Below the pieces are notes generated by a model. It saw only the letters and a list, made by a program, of their open reading frames with translations, had not been told where the DNA came from and searched no databases. This document shows positions 63,265 to 64,000 of a DNA stretch of 64,000 bases, piece by piece. The stretch is taken from assembly GCA_016793465.1 (NCBI GenBank), contig JAEUJW010000023.1:1-64000 (forward strand), read 5' to 3'. The translations under genes and the position numbers were made by a program. How positions within the stretch are numbered: position 1 is the stretch's first letter; each line of letters starts with the position of its first letter. This DNA comes from Myxococcales bacterium (GTDB lineage: Bacteria; Myxococcota; Polyangia; Nannocystales; Nannocystaceae).

Positions 63265-64000
63265 TGGGCGGCTGCCAGTGCGGCGGTGCGGGCCCACGGG
63301 TGGCCGCACCCTGTGCGGACCGTGGTGTGGCCTTCCGTGGGGCCCCTTGTGCGGCTCGTCGTGCGGGCGCCAGTGGGGGCCGCCGATGGGGCCCTCGGTG
63401 CGGCCTCTCGTGCGGCCGGTCGTGCGGCTCGTCGTGCGGCTGACGGGCCGCCCGCCACCCTCCGCCGGAACGGGCGAGTTGCCGTGCCAGAGCCCGATCT
63501 CGGGTGGGCAAGCGGCGGAGTCGCGACGCGGAGCGGGGGGCGGGGGCCACTCGAGTTCGTGGCATGCGGCGAAGTCGCGATGCCGGGGGCCGTGGGGGCC
63601 GCGCCGCGCAGGACAACCGAGTTTACGGCAGCGACCCGCCGCGTCCGGGCGGCGGGCGCCGCCCGCTGCCCGCCGCCCGCCGCGCCGCCGCGCCGCCGCG
63701 CCGCCGCTGCCAGGCCGCCGCGGCGCGGCCCGCCGCGACGCCGCCGTGTGTCCCGCCGCGACGCGGGGCCGACGGGGCCGTCGGCCCCGTGCCGACGCGC
63801 GCTGGCCCGCCCGCTGGTCGTCTGCGTTCCGCGGCGCGGAGCGCAGCCAGCTTGCCCCGGCGGACGCGGCGTCACTCGCCGCCGCGGTCGGCCGCGCGGC
63901 CGGGCGTCGCCAGGACACCGCACCGGCGTCGCGCGAAATCTCCCCTGGAGCCGACGCGTGGACCGCGAGCTCTGCACTCGCCTACTGCCGCATGGGACCA
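63265..64000. other. Low-complexity GC-rich flank without a supported gene
   Basis: About 740 bp. It contains repeated TCGTGCGGC/GTGCGGC units (63300-63440), two related GCGG(C)GAAGTCGCGA blocks around 63516 and 63572, and an almost pure CGCCGC tract (63650-63720). Several long frames exist only because stop codons are rare at this composition; none shows a recognisable domain. It is the continuation of the sequence broken by the IS. Confidence 0.5.

Noticed and set aside
63112..63918. Long reverse frames at the right edge
   Set aside because: Composed of Arg/Pro/Ala low complexity over repeated GTGCGGC and CGCCGC DNA, crossing the IS end; no evidence for a gene.

Overview
The window is about 64 kb of very GC-rich DNA dominated by heavy-metal (mercury, then copper/silver-type) resistance genes. 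Several secreted lipoproteins have a short lipobox followed by long Ser/Thr/Gly/Glu linkers, the regulators include a CorE-type ECF sigma factor with a Cys-rich tail, and many promoters look sigma-54 dependent. Together these suggest a myxobacterium, most likely of the Nannocystis/Plesiocystis type. This is inference from style; no rRNA or tRNA is present to test it.

Layout. (1) 0.1-1.8 kb: a tyrosine recombinase carrying an extra transposase-like C-terminal domain. (2) 2.0-5.4 kb: a mer operon behind a MerR-type palindromic promoter: a thioredoxin-like protein whose reading frame continues through a UGA placed as the U of a UxxC motif (probable selenoprotein), merR, a second thioredoxin-like protein, a membrane protein, merT, and an exported HMA-MerB fusion. 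(3) 5.5-14.4 kb: a corE-like sigma gene, a cupredoxin and a CopA-type ATPase facing a His-rich lipoprotein/TolC/multicopper-oxidase (MCO) operon, then an acyltransferase, an HMA chaperone and a cytochrome c. (4) 14.5-31.5 kb: a TolC-MFP-RND-P2 ATPase-MCO-NTPase-nuclease operon followed by lipoproteins, a methyltransferase and a dehydrogenase. (5) 31.5-43.1 kb: a second copper ATPase, a reverse-strand CusCBA operon, a Cys-rich exported protein, a cytochrome lipoprotein, an MCO relic and an internally deleted corE. (6) 43.2-56 kb: a second lipoprotein/methyltransferase/MCO/His-rich lipoprotein/TolC operon, two more MCOs and a run of exported proteins ending with a ferritin-like protein. (7) 56-64 kb: a plasmid-like backbone (AT-rich dyad region, ParA plus ribbon-helix-helix protein, an array of palindromes) interrupted by an intact IS21-family element with a 7-bp target duplication.

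How it works together. Copper is pumped to the periplasm by P1B ATPases, oxidised by up to five MCOs, and exported by two RND tripartite pumps and extra TolC-like proteins. Mercury is handled by the mer operon. Promoter motifs divide the copper genes into two or three regulons. One is a set of six promoters sharing TGTAAT-N14/15-GCGTC, two of them associated with corE or its remnant. The other sets are eight sigma-54-like promoters, some preceded by one of two different palindromic upstream motifs. No sigma-54 activator is encoded in the window.
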